From Coix lacryma-jobi var. lacryma-jobi (taxonomy: Eukaryota; Streptophyta; Magnoliopsida; Poales; Poaceae), in contig CM019824.1 of assembly GCA_009763385.1 (NCBI GenBank), positions 155,304,357 to 155,368,356 on the forward strand: a DNA stretch of 64,000 nt, in the 5' to 3' direction. Shown here one piece after another: positions 1 to 11,431 of this stretch (position 1 is the stretch's first letter; the number at the start of each line of letters is the position of its first letter). The position numbers and the translations under genes are program-made. The notes under the pieces were generated by a model. That model saw only the letters and a list, made by a program, of their open reading frames with translations. It was not told the DNA's origin and did not search any database.

Positions 1-69
1 AGCATGGTACTAAAAGAAGACAAAAGAGAAAAGGCAAATTACATGTTGCGAGAGCTCGCTAAGGCTCCG

Positions 70-1323
70 CTATGGGTAGTATTTGCGAAGGTCATCGACA
101 TTCCAAGTATGTGGCAGGCTGTTTCCTTCGCTGTCAGTGAGGTGATAGGATCCAGGGCGATTGCATTCTGTTATCAGGTATGGTCCCGTCCATTTTGGCT
201 GAAATTTTCCCGCCATATTTGCGTTTTGTTTCCAAATGAGGACGAGGTCACCCTTGTTCAAGTTTTTGACTCTCACCTTTTTGTCTCTCCATTTTTTGGT
301 TTCCTCTTGATACTTGCGAATGTTGTGCACTGCGCTGCATCTCGTTTCCTCGAGCAAATCTTTATCTAGTAGCTGGTTTTGTTCATCTGATTCGAGGGTT
401 GTTCTGAGAGAGCCATATTTCAATTCTTCTGGTAACACATCTTCTTCCCCAAAGAGGAGCCTAAAAGGTGTGAATTTGGTAGCTCTGCATTCTGAAGTGT
501 TATGGGACCAGGTGACCGAGGTTAGCTCTTCCGCCCACTTTCCCTTGGGTCTGCCTTGGAGTTTTTTTGATATTGCTTGAAAAATTATGACATTAGCTCT
601 TTCAATGAGGCCATTCGATTGAGGATGCCGGACTGAGGCGAAGCACAAGATTGTTCCAATTTGAGCGCAGAATTCCTTAAAAACCTCACTGTCAAACTGA
701 GTGCCATTGTCGACGGTTAGATGCTTGGGCACTCCAAAACGACAAACTATCTGCTACTAGAAAAACTTATTCACAGTTAGGGAAGTGATGGATGCCAATG
801 GTCTTGTTTCAATCCACTTTGTGAAGTACTCCACGGCTACCACTGTGTAGCGAAGGTTTCCTGGAGCTGCTGGTAAGGGACCGACTAGATCCATTGCCCA
901 TCTTTGCAAAGGCCATGTTGGGCATATCAAAGTTGTTGGGGCACCTGGGGCGTTTTGTGTTTTGGCTGTTAGTTGGCAACCTTCGCAATGCTTGACAATA
1001 TCTTCTGCATCTCGTAATGCTGTTGGCCAAAAGAAGCCTTGACGGAAAGCTTTTCCAACTAGCGCCCTCGGGCCGTTGTGAGAGCCGCAGATACCCTCGT
1101 GGATGATTTTGAGTATGTCCTTTCCTTGGTTCTGTGATATGCATTTTAGCCATGGGGAGGTCACCGAGGCTTTGAACAGAGTGTTGTCCACTATTTTATA
1201 TCCTCGAGCTCTTTGGCTGAGCCTATTTTCTTCCTCTTTGGAATCGGGCTCGTGCAACCCGTTGACATAGGCCATGATTGGGGCTCTCCAATCTTCGATC
1301 TGAATTGCATTGATCAGCTTCAC
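70..1323 (-). pseudogene. pol: Gypsy integrase
   Basis: The integrase would insert element cDNA into the genome. The HHCC zinc-binding part is visible (HEGICGSHNG ... CEGCQ), followed by the first catalytic Asp in WAMDLVGPL, the second in LTVDNGTQFD and the Glu in HPQSNGLIERAN. The C-terminal part ends at 70 in a DLRKYYP tail, usual for these elements. Two adjacent TAG codons near 750-757 split the catalytic core between the first and second Asp, so no complete enzyme can be made. Confidence 0.88.
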
Positions 1324-1385
1324 TGTTTTTTCAGAGGCTTCGATGGCTGATTGTGTTGCTACTTCGTAAAAACGTCTGGAGGCAA

Positions 1386-2412
1386 CTATAGCTGTTGTGC
1401 TGCTGCTTTGGCCAGATTGTCTGCCTCGCTGTTCTCGGACCTCGGTATTGCTTTCACTGTTATGTCGAGGAAGAAAGATTCTAACCTTCGGACATATTGT
1501 AAGTACTTTTGCAGCTCTAAATCTTTTGCTTTGTAATTTTTCTCGATATGACCCACAATGACTTGGGAGTCTGTGTTGATGACTGCCCTTCGGACTGATA
1601 ATGTTCGAAGCCTTGAAAGTGCCAGTATTACAGCATCATATTCTGCAGAATTATTTGTGCACTTGAAGTCGAGTCTTTTTTGCATATCGTAGCTTCGACC
1701 CAGATGGCGAAACTAGGATAGCCGAGGCTCCTGCTCCAGCTGCTCCCCAGGCTCCGTCGACATACACCGTCCAAAACGGATCTGCTTCGACTCCTTCTTT
1801 GCGAGGGTCCGGAGTCCATTCGACTATGAAATCTGCTAAAGCCTGCGATTTGATCGCTGATCTTCCCACGAAGGTTATGGTGTAACTGTTCAATTCGACT
1901 GTCCATTTTGCTATTCTACCGACTGCCTCATTGTTCTTGAAAATGTTCTCGAGAGGGTAAGCTGAAGGTATTTGGATTTTGTGTGCCTGGAAGTAGTGTT
2001 TAAGCTTTCTTGAGGCCATGACCACAACATAAGCTATTTTTTCGAGCTCTGAATAGTTTCGGTTGGGACCCTCGAGGGTTTCTGACACATAGTAGATTGG
2101 GGCCTGCCTGGTTTTGCTGTTTTTGTGTAGTTCTTTGATCAGCACTGCGCTGGTTGCATGGGGCGAAGCTGCGACGTACAGTAGTAGCAAGTCCCCTTTG
2201 CTAGGGCTCGTTAAGATGGTCAAGTTGGTGAGATACTTTTTTAAATCCTCGAAAGCTTTCTGCTGCCGAGGTCCCCAATTAAATGGAGCGGTGTTTCTCA
2301 AAGTTTCAAAGAAATGTAACCCTCGCTCAGCTGATCTGGAGATGAACCTGCTGAGTGCTGCTAAGCGCCCTGACAAACGCTGAGCTACTTTTTTGGTTGT
2401 CAGTGGTTCCAT
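1386..2412 (-). pseudogene. pol: Gypsy RNase H and second RNase H-like domain
   Basis: The first half (from 2412) is the connection and RNase H region that follows RT, including RQQKAFEDLKKYL and an SETLEGPNRNYSELEKIAY stretch. A second RNase H-type module begins with WTVYVDGAWGAAGAGA, whose Asp is catalytic in this fold. Near 1660-1690 the frame shifts, and the module continues as NNSAEYDAVILAL and NTDSQVIVGH, giving the other acidic residues. Two consecutive RNase H modules are a known mark of Tat-lineage gypsy elements. Confidence 0.82.
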
Positions 2413-2425
2413 GTTGATGAAGGCA

Positions 2426-2815
2426 TCAATTTTTTTCAGGGTTGGCTTCGATTCCCCTTGCTGAGACGATACAACCTAGCAGTTTTTCATCGCTGACCCC
2501 GAAGACACATTTTTTGGGGTTTAGTTTCAATCCGGCTGACCGAAGGTTATTGAACACTCTTGCCAAGTCTGATATGTGATTTTCTTTTTGTTCGCTTTGA
2601 ACGATCAAGTCATCGACGTAGGCAGAGATGACATGTTCATCTTTGAAAACTTCGGACATCATGCGAGCGAAGGTAGACCCTGCGTTTCTCAAGCCTTCTG
2701 CCATTCTTCGAAAGCAAAAGGTGCCCGAGGGGGTGATGAAGCTTGTTTTTTCTTCGTCTTCTTCATTCATCCAGATTTGATGGTACCCCGAGAAACAATC
2801 GAGGAGAGAAAGCAT
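2426..2815 (-). pseudogene. pol: Gypsy reverse transcriptase core fragment
   Basis: This holds the palm of the reverse transcriptase: LLDCFSGYHQI with the first catalytic Asp, the FCFRRMAEGLRNAG primer-grip region, and the catalytic YVDD box (ISAYVDDLIV), followed by LKLNPKKCVFGV. It lies in a different frame from the flanking pol blocks (frameshifts near 2830 and 2420). All catalytic residues of this segment are still visible, so the break is by indel rather than by loss of the active site. Confidence 0.88.
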
Positions 2816-2847
2816 CTAACATCTGGCTGCTCTGTCCACCAAGGTGC

Positions 2848-4674
2848 TTATGTTTGGTAGGGGAAATCATCCTTCGGGCAAGCCTTGTTTAAGCAAGTGA
2901 AATCCACACACATTCTCCATTTTTTGTTCTTTTTCTGGACTAGGACCACATTTGAGAGCCATGATGGATATTTTACAGGACGGATGACCCCTGCATCCAA
3001 GAGTCTTTTTACTTCTGCTCTCGCTGCCTCTTTCCTTTCTTTTGACATTTTGCAGAGCTTTTGTTTAACAGGACGATATCCTTGCTTTATGTTTAGGCTG
3101 TGCTCAATCAAAGATCTATTAACTCCCTTGAGATCTTCCGCAGACCAAGCGAAGGTGTCCGAGTTTTCATTGAGAAAACGGACGAGGTTGTTTTCTGTCT
3201 GGGTGTCTAGGTGGGCTGAGATGATTACTTTCCTATCGGAGTTGCCCTCAAAAAGTTGTACTGGTTTGGTTTCCTCTTTGGGTGATGCTCTCCTTTGGTC
3301 ACTGTATGCTTCACCTTCGTTACAGAGGTTTGCCATTTGATGGTTTGTTAAATTGTGCACATTACGTTGCCCAGGCGCTACTGTTCCCTCAGCGGCTCTT
3401 GCAACGTCTTGATCTTCGTACACTGCAACGACCCCCTTCGGAGCAGGAAGCTTCATGCAAAGGTATGCAGGATGGATGACCGCATTGAAGACATTGGTGA
3501 CCCCTCGACCAAAGATTGCATTGTAAGGATAGAACATGTCGACAACGTCAAAGGTTATGTGCTCTGTTCTGCAGTTGACTTGGTCTCCGAAGGTTACGGG
3601 CAAAGATATTTTTCTGATGGCTCTTACTTGCTGACCGCCGAAGCCGTATAGGGGGTTGCCAGCAGGTTGCAAGAGGTTTCTGTCAAGCTTCATGCTGTCG
3701 AAGGTTGTGGCGAACAGAATGTCCGCGGAGCTTCTTGTGTCGACCAGAATCTTGGTGACTGTCCACCCTGCTAGATTAGTTTCGATCACCATAGCGTCAG
3801 TGTGAGGGTAATCCCTTAACTTCATGTCACCGGAATTGAAAGTTATTGGGATATGGGACCATCGCCCAAATTTGTGTGGTCCTTCGACGGCTACGTGGTG
3901 TATTCTTCTGGCATGTTCTTTCCTTTGCCTTTTGTTGCCATGATCTTCGTTGGAGCCCCCGGTGATGACAAGTATTACACCGAAGGTTGAAGTTGGGTTG
4001 TTGATGGTTGTTTGGGTTTGGGCTTCGGATTTGACAGGTTGGGGGGCTGACAGTGCTGGTATTGGTGGTGGGGGTGGTAGAGCGTTGCTCGCTAGTTGGT
4101 TGATTTGAGTTTGAGGGGTTGTTGGGTATGAAACGGTGTATGGTGTGTTTTGGCGTTGAGGGATGGAGGGTGGCTGATATGAGGTGTGGTTGTAGTGCGG
4201 GTGATGTGCGTAGAATGGTTGGTGCGAAGGTAGGCCATAGTTTATAGGGGTGTACTGGTATGGAGGATGGGTTGGGTTGAAGTTTGGCTTTCTGGTATGA
4301 TTGATGGTTCTGTTTTCTGCCGATGTGGCTCTTTTGGATTCCTGGTACTCTTTTCCCTTGGCGAAGCACTCGCATTGTTTGGTTGTGTGGCCTTTTTCTG
4401 GACCACAAAAATGGCAATACATTTTGGCGGGGTCCTTCTCTTGGTTTCTTTGGTCAGGCGGGGGTGGGAATCCTTGCGGATTTTGGTTGCGCGAAGGCTG
4501 AGTGCCCCTTATTTGGTCTTCGAGTGGGCCTGCCTTGTTGATTGCACTAATATTACTTTGATCTTGACGAGGGTTGTTTTCCCTCGTTTGGGGTCTCGAC
4601 TGCGGTTTTTGCTGTGCCCTTCGAGCTTCGGACTTCGCCCTGAAGTCCATGTCTGCTCTACAGTATCTTTCCAT
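2848..4674 (-). pseudogene. pol: Gypsy gag C-terminus, protease and start of reverse transcriptase
   Basis: This stretch continues the gag frame past the TAA at 4690. It contains a CCHC zinc knuckle (YCHFCGPEKGHTTKQC), a long proline/glutamine-rich linker, and an aspartic protease whose active-site loop reads VDTRSSADILF, with Arg where the family has Gly. It ends with the reverse transcriptase N-terminus (VIRPVKYPSWLSNVVLVQKK, then WRMCVDFTCLN). The frame stops at 2848 and the RT continues in another frame at 2815, so a frameshift lies between. The changed D-T/S-G motif and the frameshift both argue that the copy is inactive. Confidence 0.85.
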
Positions 4675-4689
4675 TGTCTCATGTAGTTC

Positions 4690-5778
4690 TTAGATTGTGT
4701 TTGCCAGCTTTCTGGCAAACTTCGAGGAGCATGGGCCCGGACGCAGACCGCTAACTGCTGCGAGGATTACGGCCTCGTCGGATATCCCCGGAGTTCTTGC
4801 TCTGATTTGGATGAACCTTCGCCAGTAATCTTGTAACGGTTCACGCTCTTCTTGTTTACAATTGAACAAGTCAATAGGGTTTGATGGGGCTGCTGTGATA
4901 CCTTTAAAGTTTGTGCAGAGCCTGTCTCTGAGGTTGGCCCAGGAATCCATAGTTCCGGGGCGCAGGTTGCTGTACCATGTCTGCACGATGTCACGAAGGA
5001 TGATTACGAAGGACTTCGCCATTGTTGATTCATCTCCCCCTGCTGCAGCAACTGCTGCTTCATAACTCATTATGAACTGGCGAGGGTCAGAAAGTCCGTC
5101 ATAATGGGTCAAATTCTGTGGATTGTAGGATTGAGGCCAAGGTTGGGTTTGCAGTATTTGGGAGAGTGGTGATCTCGGGTCGTAAGGCATTTGGTATTGT
5201 TGGGCCCTCCGCTGGTTGCGAAGGTTTGGTTCTCTCTCATCTGGGTAAAGTTGGCGAAAATTTGGTGGTCTCTCAGGGTATGGGTTGTTTAGGTAATTTG
5301 GTGGTGGTGGGGGTGGTGGTGGCTGGTGTGCGTTGCCCTGATGCTGCTCGTTGTTCCCCTCCTGGGGTGGTGGTACTTCCCTGTCTATCCAACCCTCGGC
5401 TTCGGCTTCAGCTGCCGCGAGGGATTCCTCCATCCGACGAAGCTGTTCCCTTGCCTCGTCCGCCTTTTGCCTGATGACCCACAGTCGGTTATGCCTCTCA
5501 AGTTGGGCTAAGCGCCTTTTCTTTTCCTGCAATTCGGCGTGGAGCCTCTCTAAGGCCTCGAGACCCAACTCCTCTTCATCTCCTCCCCCACCTTCTCCAG
5601 AGGTGTGCGGGTGTTGCTGTGATGCCGGTCGAGTGTGTGAGCCCAGGATCTCAGTTTCCGGGACAACTTCGTCCGCTCCCAAAAGCACTTCGTTCTCTTG
5701 CACACCCTGGACCGTCGTAGCGACTTCATTCGTGGTGCGATGGTCTCTGCCCGAAACCGTCCTCCTGGTTCCAGCCAT
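4690..5778 (-). pseudogene. gag: Gypsy gag, N-terminal part
   Basis: The structural Gag protein would form the particle that packages element RNA. I chose the ATG at 5778 (MAGTRRTVSG) because the open frame upstream of it is leader and LTR sequence. The product has an acidic, glycine-rich stretch, a predicted coiled coil rich in Glu/Leu/Arg at about residues 75-125, a proline run, and then the retrotransposon gag core containing a YxGLSDPRQF-like motif and a DLFNCKQEEREPLQDYWRRF segment typical of plant gypsy capsids. A TAA at 4690-4692 interrupts the frame. The same frame resumes directly downstream, so this is one broken gene rather than two genes. Confidence 0.85.
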
Positions 5779-5823
5779 TATGCGGAGATGTAAAGACTTC
5801 GGTCCCCACGGACGACGCCAAAC

Positions 5824-6464
5824 TGTTGGAATCACACCTGCTTTACCTCCGCTCTCGTGCAGGGGAATGGCGAGGGTGTCCAACTGTCGAAACCAAAGAC
5901 AAAGGTGTGGAAAAATAGAACAACGGTGTTTCTTCTCTCTTCCCAAAAAATCAACCTCTTTACATTGTTCATCCCCTGGTATTTATAGGGAATACCAAGG
6001 GACACTGACCAAATTACAAAAGGGTACAAGAAAGATTCCTTAGCGTTTTACAACGGAAGGGCAGAATTGTACAAACACAGACGGTGCGAAAACCCTAACT
6101 CGCCTTCCATACGTCCGCCGCCACCTGGCTTGTGCACCCCCTCGCGGGAACGCGAGGGTTGACCTTTGGCTTGTGGAACCATCGCTTCAATCGCGAGGCC
6201 CGCGTTCGCTTGCCATCCGTTGAGCTTAACGCCTCTTGCGAAGGTGTACAAGACGCGCGAGGGTCATTTTCTGTGTTCTTCACGCCTCTTGCCTGCAAGA
6301 ACCATAAAATTTCCCGAGGGTCGAGCTAGTATCAAAGGTTAGAAAAATGGCCCGAGGGACTCAACAAATGACGAAGGGAAAATTTACGAAGGTGTGCAGG
6401 ACGCGCGAGGGTCGTTTTGGTGTGAGCCTGCGTGACGTTGCTGCCGAGGGCCCCTTCCCCCAAC
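5824..6464 (-). repeat. 5' LTR of the minus-strand gypsy element
   Basis: On the plus strand the block starts TGTTGGAATC at 5824 and ends near 6464 in a CCCCCAAC run, where a terminal CA would be expected. Just inside it, on the minus strand, comes a TTTGGCGTCGTCC primer-binding-type sequence and then the gag leader, which fixes this as the 5' LTR. The outer edge is accurate to a few bases only, because the partner LTR is not in the window. CGAGGG/CGAAGG motifs recur within it. Confidence 0.7.
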
Positions 6465-6889
6465 TTAGATATAGTGAATAATCAACTGGTGTGTATTTTT
6501 ACATTAATGACATTTCACGACCATTTCCTTCCTTTTAACCAGATATGATGAATAATCAACTGGTGTGTACCTTTTTTTTTATTTGCAAACCGCCAGTACA
6601 AGCTAAGTACCCCGTTGCTTAATTAAAAAAAAGATCAGCTCGAGAACAAAAAAGTGTTGTTGACAAGCCCGAAAGAACCCGGTTTTACGACATCAGTCGC
6701 ATGTTTCGGGACTGCCCCTGTTTTGGTACGAACAGACCGATGATTGTTTTATATGCACAACGAACAACGAACTAGGTGGACAAAAGCAAGATGGACTAAT
6801 AACTGACTAAACAGCATGGATGGGAGAGCTCAGATAATTAGTTTGCTTTTAAATTTAGTGGGGACCCTATAGTGAGCACTCTATATGTA
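6465..6889. other. Intergenic stretch with a short direct repeat
   Basis: I see no gene here. A roughly 30-base segment containing AATAATCAACTGGTGTGTA occurs twice, near 6470-6497 and 6544-6570, separated by about 45 bases. The rest is AT-rich host or old transposon sequence without a recognisable reading frame. Confidence 0.5.
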
Positions 6890-7167
6890 CTCCGTATTTC
6901 CTACATCCTTTTTATCTGTCATTCTCGCTTCTCAAGAAATCAAACTTTTTTAACTTTCACCAAATATATCAAAGAAAGTATTAATAGTTATAATATATAA
7001 TTAGTATAATTGAACAGATCTTTGGATCTACTTTCATAATATATTTGTTTAGAGATATAAATATTGTTAGTAGTATATTTTCTTAAAACTTAGTCAAACT
7101 TGTAAGTGTTTGACCGGCATGTACTACGGATTCTAAAACGACAAACAAAAAGAGACAAAGGGAATAT
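6890..7167. mobile_element. Stowaway-like MITE, degraded
   Basis: An AT-rich block of about 280 bp lies between TACTCCGTATTTCCTAC on the left and a right end that reads inverted as TATTCCCTTTGTCTC. The two ends pair imperfectly over about 30 bases, and both resemble the CTCCCTCCGT-type termini of grass Stowaway (Tc1/mariner) MITEs, which duplicate TA on insertion. Internal palindromic AT-rich sequence and the absence of coding capacity fit. The termini are worn. Confidence 0.55.
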
Positions 7168-7423
7168 AGTCTAGTACAATGTACAATGAACAAGCCAGCT
7201 ATAAGCTGTTCATCATGTGATCACCTTGTTTTAGAATTCAACGATGTGCATGCATCATGCATGACTAGCTAGTTTGGTTGTCGGATCATCTTATGGACAG
7301 AGCACTTACAAATTAAATGAACAAGTTGAAATGCTACTCCGTACTAGATTATTCAAGAGGGTACTATTATTTTGATGCATAGGTGGTACTATTCACTAGT
7401 ACAGAGACATACTATACAGTCGG

Positions 7424-7612
7424 TTGAAAACCCATTTTCACAGGCGGTTTCCAGCACCGCCTGCGCTGGGGGCCAGTGAAAATGGAACAACAGCACAGGC
7501 GGTTGTTAACCGTCAGTGTAAATGGTATATTTACAATGGCGGTTGGTTAAGTGAACCGCCGGTGGAAATCGATTTCCACAGGCGGTTCACAACTAACCGC
7601 CTGTGCTATTAT
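7424..7612. repeat. Left subterminal repeat region of the CACTA element
   Basis: At least six copies of GGCGGTT or its complement AACCGCC occur here in both orientations, with CACAGGCGGTT and AACCGCCTGTG as the longest shared forms. They match the array at the right end of the same element and would be the transposase-binding region by family analogy. Confidence 0.75.
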
Positions 7613-7835
7613 AGACCAGTTTTATATATATTGTTAATTGTAATTATTATATTATAAAATTAAATATATAGGAACATGCAATTATATTGTTAAATTAAAT
7701 ATATGCATATACATTAATATAACAACATGCAATTTACATATTTCATACATACACAAATGTACATCAAAGTTTCGTGCTCACAACCATAGAGTTGCTAGTT
7801 TGCACATTACATACATCCAAGTTTGCACAGGTGGT

Positions 7836-9619
7836 CTAATAACCATTCCGAGTTAGTTTTAGCCTAGAAATCTCTGTTAGCACTCGGTACTCTGGCTTCG
7901 ATAATTCGCTCTCATGATCATGATACCTCCCTTCCGTTGAAATGACGTGCTTCAGTAGGAAAAGGCTCAGGTCCTCAACTATGTTGTACAAAGTAGATTC
8001 GGTGATGCGCTTTGCCTTGTCTTCCTTATATTCCTGCAAAGAAAGTTTGTCAATACCTTATATATTCCTGCATGTACATAGTTTGTCAATACTATGGTGG
8101 TCAATACTACATACACGACTATTACTTGTAGTACCTTGTAAGGGTTGCTGACGTATCGACCAGTCTCTCTCATGTGCTCACACACGTAGTATCCACAGAG
8201 GACGGACCCAGGTGGTTGCTTGTGGCACTATATAATGGGAAAGTGGATATTTATACATGCAACCATGGTCCTATGTATAGTACATATATGCTTTGTATTC
8301 ATAAGAGTAAATTTTCACCAACTTACCGGCCAGTCATAAAAAACTTGCAATGGCTGCCCTTGAATGTTGGACTCGCATTTTCCACCTTTTATCTTATAAA
8401 ACCTATATGCCCTATGATCTCGAATAGAAGAATCACTATGTTAATTATACACAAACTCTCAAAATACAAAAGTAAGAATGCATGTCTCGACTTACAGCTC
8501 TAACATTTCAATGAATTTTGCATAGCTTGATGGCGGGTAATTTGCGGAGTCTAGTACAAGCACCCTTCCGTCCCTAGGATAAATGAAAAAGCAGATCCAG
8601 TGGTCCCTGCACGAATCAAATTCATGATGCATTTGTGTATTAGAATCAAATTCATGATGCATCTATATATGGAAACTCACACTTACCCAAAATGGTACGG
8701 GGCCACTACCGATTCCCTATTTTGATACTTCAGCAATGACATTCCAATGTAGAAGGCGTACTGGGATTCATACGCCAACTTCAACTTTGCGATTTTCTTC
8801 TCCCGTTCCTCACCTTCTAAGCCCAGTAACTCTATGTTGTCGTCACCGATTCTGAAAGTGTGCCGTTCTTCGCATATATCAATTGGGTTTAGATAGCCAA
8901 TCCTTTCATTGGCACAATAATTGAAATCTTGCCCATAATACATCTCCTGCTGATCATATAGCATTCTGCAAGGCACATGTGCAAGTCAGATCTTCAACAT
9001 TGACGCAACTATAATGCATTTTAAACTATGTAACACTTACAGTGCAAACGTCGTTACGATCTGTACGTCCAGTCTCTCGAGGTTCATCATCAACCAAATG
9101 TCTTCAAAGTTAATGATGCACATATTATTTTCACTTAGAAATGCCTTTTGTGGGATACACACGTTGATGGTGTCGATGCCAGCAGAAGCGGCTCTCATAT
9201 ACCAGTCATGCAACCTTTTTATATTGCTTGGAATCTTTAAGAGTGTCTGTCGCTTGAGTAGAGGCCTTCCCAACACAAAAGTTTTAGGGATAGACTTGTA
9301 ATCTTCTACAGTTAGGACCTTGATAGTGCAAGGAATCACCTTAGGCACTGGCTTCGCTGACTTCTGAAGCTCAGACAACTCAACGCTTTGTCCAAATCAA
9401 GTAATCATTCATAAATTCTCGGCGGACCAGATGAGAAAGGATTTGTTGAGTGTTATCAAATACAACAATATTTCTGCAGTCCATGCATGGACAATGTATG
9501 TGCGTCTTCTTTGTTCTCCAAGCATGATTCTTAGCGGCATCAACAAACCTTTGGACCTCGGGTATGTATAATGGATCTAGTCTTGATAACTTATACATCC
9601 AGAATGACCTCTCCATCAT
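7836..9619 (-). pseudogene. CACTA transposase-associated domain fused to Ulp1-like cysteine protease
   Basis: The gene reads on the minus strand. 9619-9380 encodes a transposase-associated domain (RFVDAAKNHAWRTKKTHIHC, HCPCMDCRN). From about 9388 down, in a shifted frame, comes the C-terminal protein of CACTA elements with an Ulp1/C48-type protease fold. Approximate exons with GT-AG borders are 9388-9041, 8970-8690, 8606-8496, 8411-8327, 8228-8135 and 8033-7836. Catalytic-type residues are all present: His in DHWICFF, Asp in VLVLDSANYP and Cys in GSVLCGYYVCEHM. The TNP2 core expected between the two halves is absent. A one-base frame change at the junction suggests that an internal deletion joined the N-terminal domain to the protease. 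The protease exons look open, so a truncated protease remains possible. Confidence 0.72.
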
Positions 9620-10014
9620 TACCTGTAAAAAACAATAAATTGATTGAAATCAATGTAAAAAAGTAACCATATCTAGAGATTATATATTTGCTAGGTGAAA
9701 CCCTAGATCTAAAAAGTAAATCATCAAATTAAGCAAATTGAGGCAAGAGGGACACAAACTAACCTTTCCTGTTAATCTCCTTCCAAGAAATGAAGATCAA
9801 AACCTATCCCCTTGTATTTTGTAAAATCTTGACCTCCAAAATCGCCTCCAATGGAAGGTGGCGGCGAGAAACAGTGCTGCTCGAGGAGGAAGATGGGGTA
9901 TTTATACCAGAGATAGCATAGGCGGTTAGCTAGGAATTATTATTAGCTAGTGTTTAGAGTTTACTGGGGTTTAAAGTAAAAAAACTAAGTAGCATAATTT
10001 AAAATACCTAAGTA

Positions 10015-10860
10015 TCATCAAATTGAGCAAGAATGAGCAAATTGAGGCAAGAGGGACACAAACTAACCTAAAAACAATTGAGAAATAAACAACATAATAA
10101 AAAACATAAATATTATATAAAAACCTACATTTCCCTCTCTACATAAATACTCAAGAACACACCATTATACATGGAAACAAGGAAAGATATCATGCATAAA
10201 CAAAATTTAAAAGTAAATACGAAGCAGTATAGATGAGAGACATTATTTAACCATCTTAAGCAAGCTCACTCATTAACCTAGGTATTCTTCTCTCTCACTC
10301 ATGGGTGAAACCCTAGATCTAAAAAGTGAATCATCAAATTGAGCAAGAATGAGCAAATTGAGGCAAGAGGGACACAAACTAACCTAAAAAATAATTGAGA
10401 AATAAACAACATAATAAAAAACATAAATATTATATAAAAACCTACATTTCCCTCTCTACATAAATACTCAAGAACACAGCATTATACATGGAAACAAGGA
10501 AAGATATCATGCATAAACAAAATTTAAAAGTAAATACGAAGCAGTATAGATGAGAGACATTATTTAACCATCTTAAGCAAGCTCACTCATTAACGTAGGT
10601 ATTCTTCTCTCTCACTCATGGGTGAAACCCTAGATCTAAAAAGTGATTCACAAATTGAGCAACAATTGAGCAAATTGAGGCAAGAGGGACACAAACTAAC
10701 CTTTCCTGTTAATCTCCTTCCAAGAAATGAAGATCAAAACCTCTCCCCTTGTATTTTGTAAAATCTGGACCTCCAAAATCGCCTCCAATGGAAGGTGGCG
10801 GCGAGAAACAGTGCTGCTCGGGGAGGAAGAGGAGGTATTTGTACCAGAGATAACACAGGC
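10015..10860. repeat. 316-bp tandem duplication plus third partial copy inside the CACTA element
   Basis: A unit starting TCATCAAATTGAGCAAGAAT at 10015 is repeated from 10331 with a 316-bp period and near identity. A third partial copy follows from about 10640 and runs into sequence (10690-10860) that duplicates 9750-9925. The latter includes a TCCAATGGAAGGTGGCGGCG segment present twice. The whole zone therefore arose by local duplications within the element, next to the presumed promoter and first exon of its minus-strand gene. Confidence 0.85.
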
Positions 10861-11215
10861 GGCTGTCTTAAACCAACCGCCAGTGTAAATGGTGGTATTT
10901 ACACAGGCCGGTTGGCTAAGCCAACCGCCAGTGGAAATGCATTTACACTGGCGGTTGGCTTAGCCAACCGCCTGTGTAAATACCACCATTTACACTGGCG
11001 GGTTGGCTAAGCCAATCGCCAGTGGAAATGCATTTACACTGACGGTTGGCTTAGCCAACCGCCTGTGTAAATACCACCATTTACACTGGCGGTTGGTTTA
11101 AGACAGCCGCCTGTGGAAATGCATTTCCACAGGCGGTTGTTAACTGTCAGGGCCCCCTTTTACATCACAGGCGCGTGATAATTAAAACCGCCTGTGCTAT
11201 AAAAAGGGGGCGCCA
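10858..11215. repeat. Right subterminal inverted-repeat array of the CACTA element
   Basis: The GGCGGTTGGCT / AGCCAACCGCC pair alternates at least five times, separated by short spacers that include AAATGCATTT palindromes. Single-stranded DNA or RNA from this segment could fold into several alternative long hairpins. Arrangement and motif match the left subterminal region. Confidence 0.85.
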
Positions 11216-11239
11216 GCTATGAGCAGAATTCTACTAGTG

Positions 11240-11431
11240 ATTGCCTTTTGTCGTGTGAAAGTACATGAGGAAGATTGATTTAACACAAGGCATTGTTTTT
11301 GTAAAGTTTGCTTTGATGCAATTGCAATGGTTACTATTGCCTTTTGTCGTGTGAAAGTACATGAGGAAGATTGATTTAACACAAGGCATTGTTTTTGTAA
11401 AAGCTTGCTTTGATGCAATTGCAATATGCAT
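11240..11431. repeat. 96-bp tandem duplication abutting the CACTA right edge
   Basis: Two near-identical copies begin ATTGCCTTTTGTCGTG at 11240 and 11336, giving a 96-bp period. The first base of the first copy is also the first base of the CACTA target duplication. The second copy runs out near 11431 into a GCATGCATGCATG tract. Confidence 0.9.

Larger units (their letters stand above)
1..6464 (-). mobile_element. Decayed Ty3/gypsy retrotransposon, 3' end outside window
   Basis: The element reads on the minus strand in the order LTR, gag, zinc knuckle, protease, reverse transcriptase, RNase H, second RNase H-like domain, integrase. That order, with two RNase H-type modules and no chromodomain, fits the non-chromovirus Tat/Ogre-like lineage. 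Its 5' LTR is at 5824-6464. The integrase frame ends at 70 and the 3' LTR should lie left of base 1. The coding region changes frame several times and has in-frame stops, so it cannot make a full polyprotein. A TSD cannot be tested because only one end is visible. Confidence 0.88.
7394..11239 (-). mobile_element. CACTA (En/Spm) element with matching TSD
   Basis: The left end begins CACTAGTACAGA at 7394 and the right end, read inverted, begins CACTAGTAGAAT at 11239. Both are flanked by ATT (7391-7393 and 11240-11242), the 3-bp duplication expected of CACTA transposons. Both subterminal regions are packed with direct and inverted copies of a GGCGGTT/AACCGCC motif, the usual binding-site layout of this superfamily. 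The 3846-bp interior carries a minus-strand remnant gene (7836-9619) and tandem duplications, but no TNP2 transposase core. It is therefore a non-autonomous deletion derivative. Confidence 0.88.
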
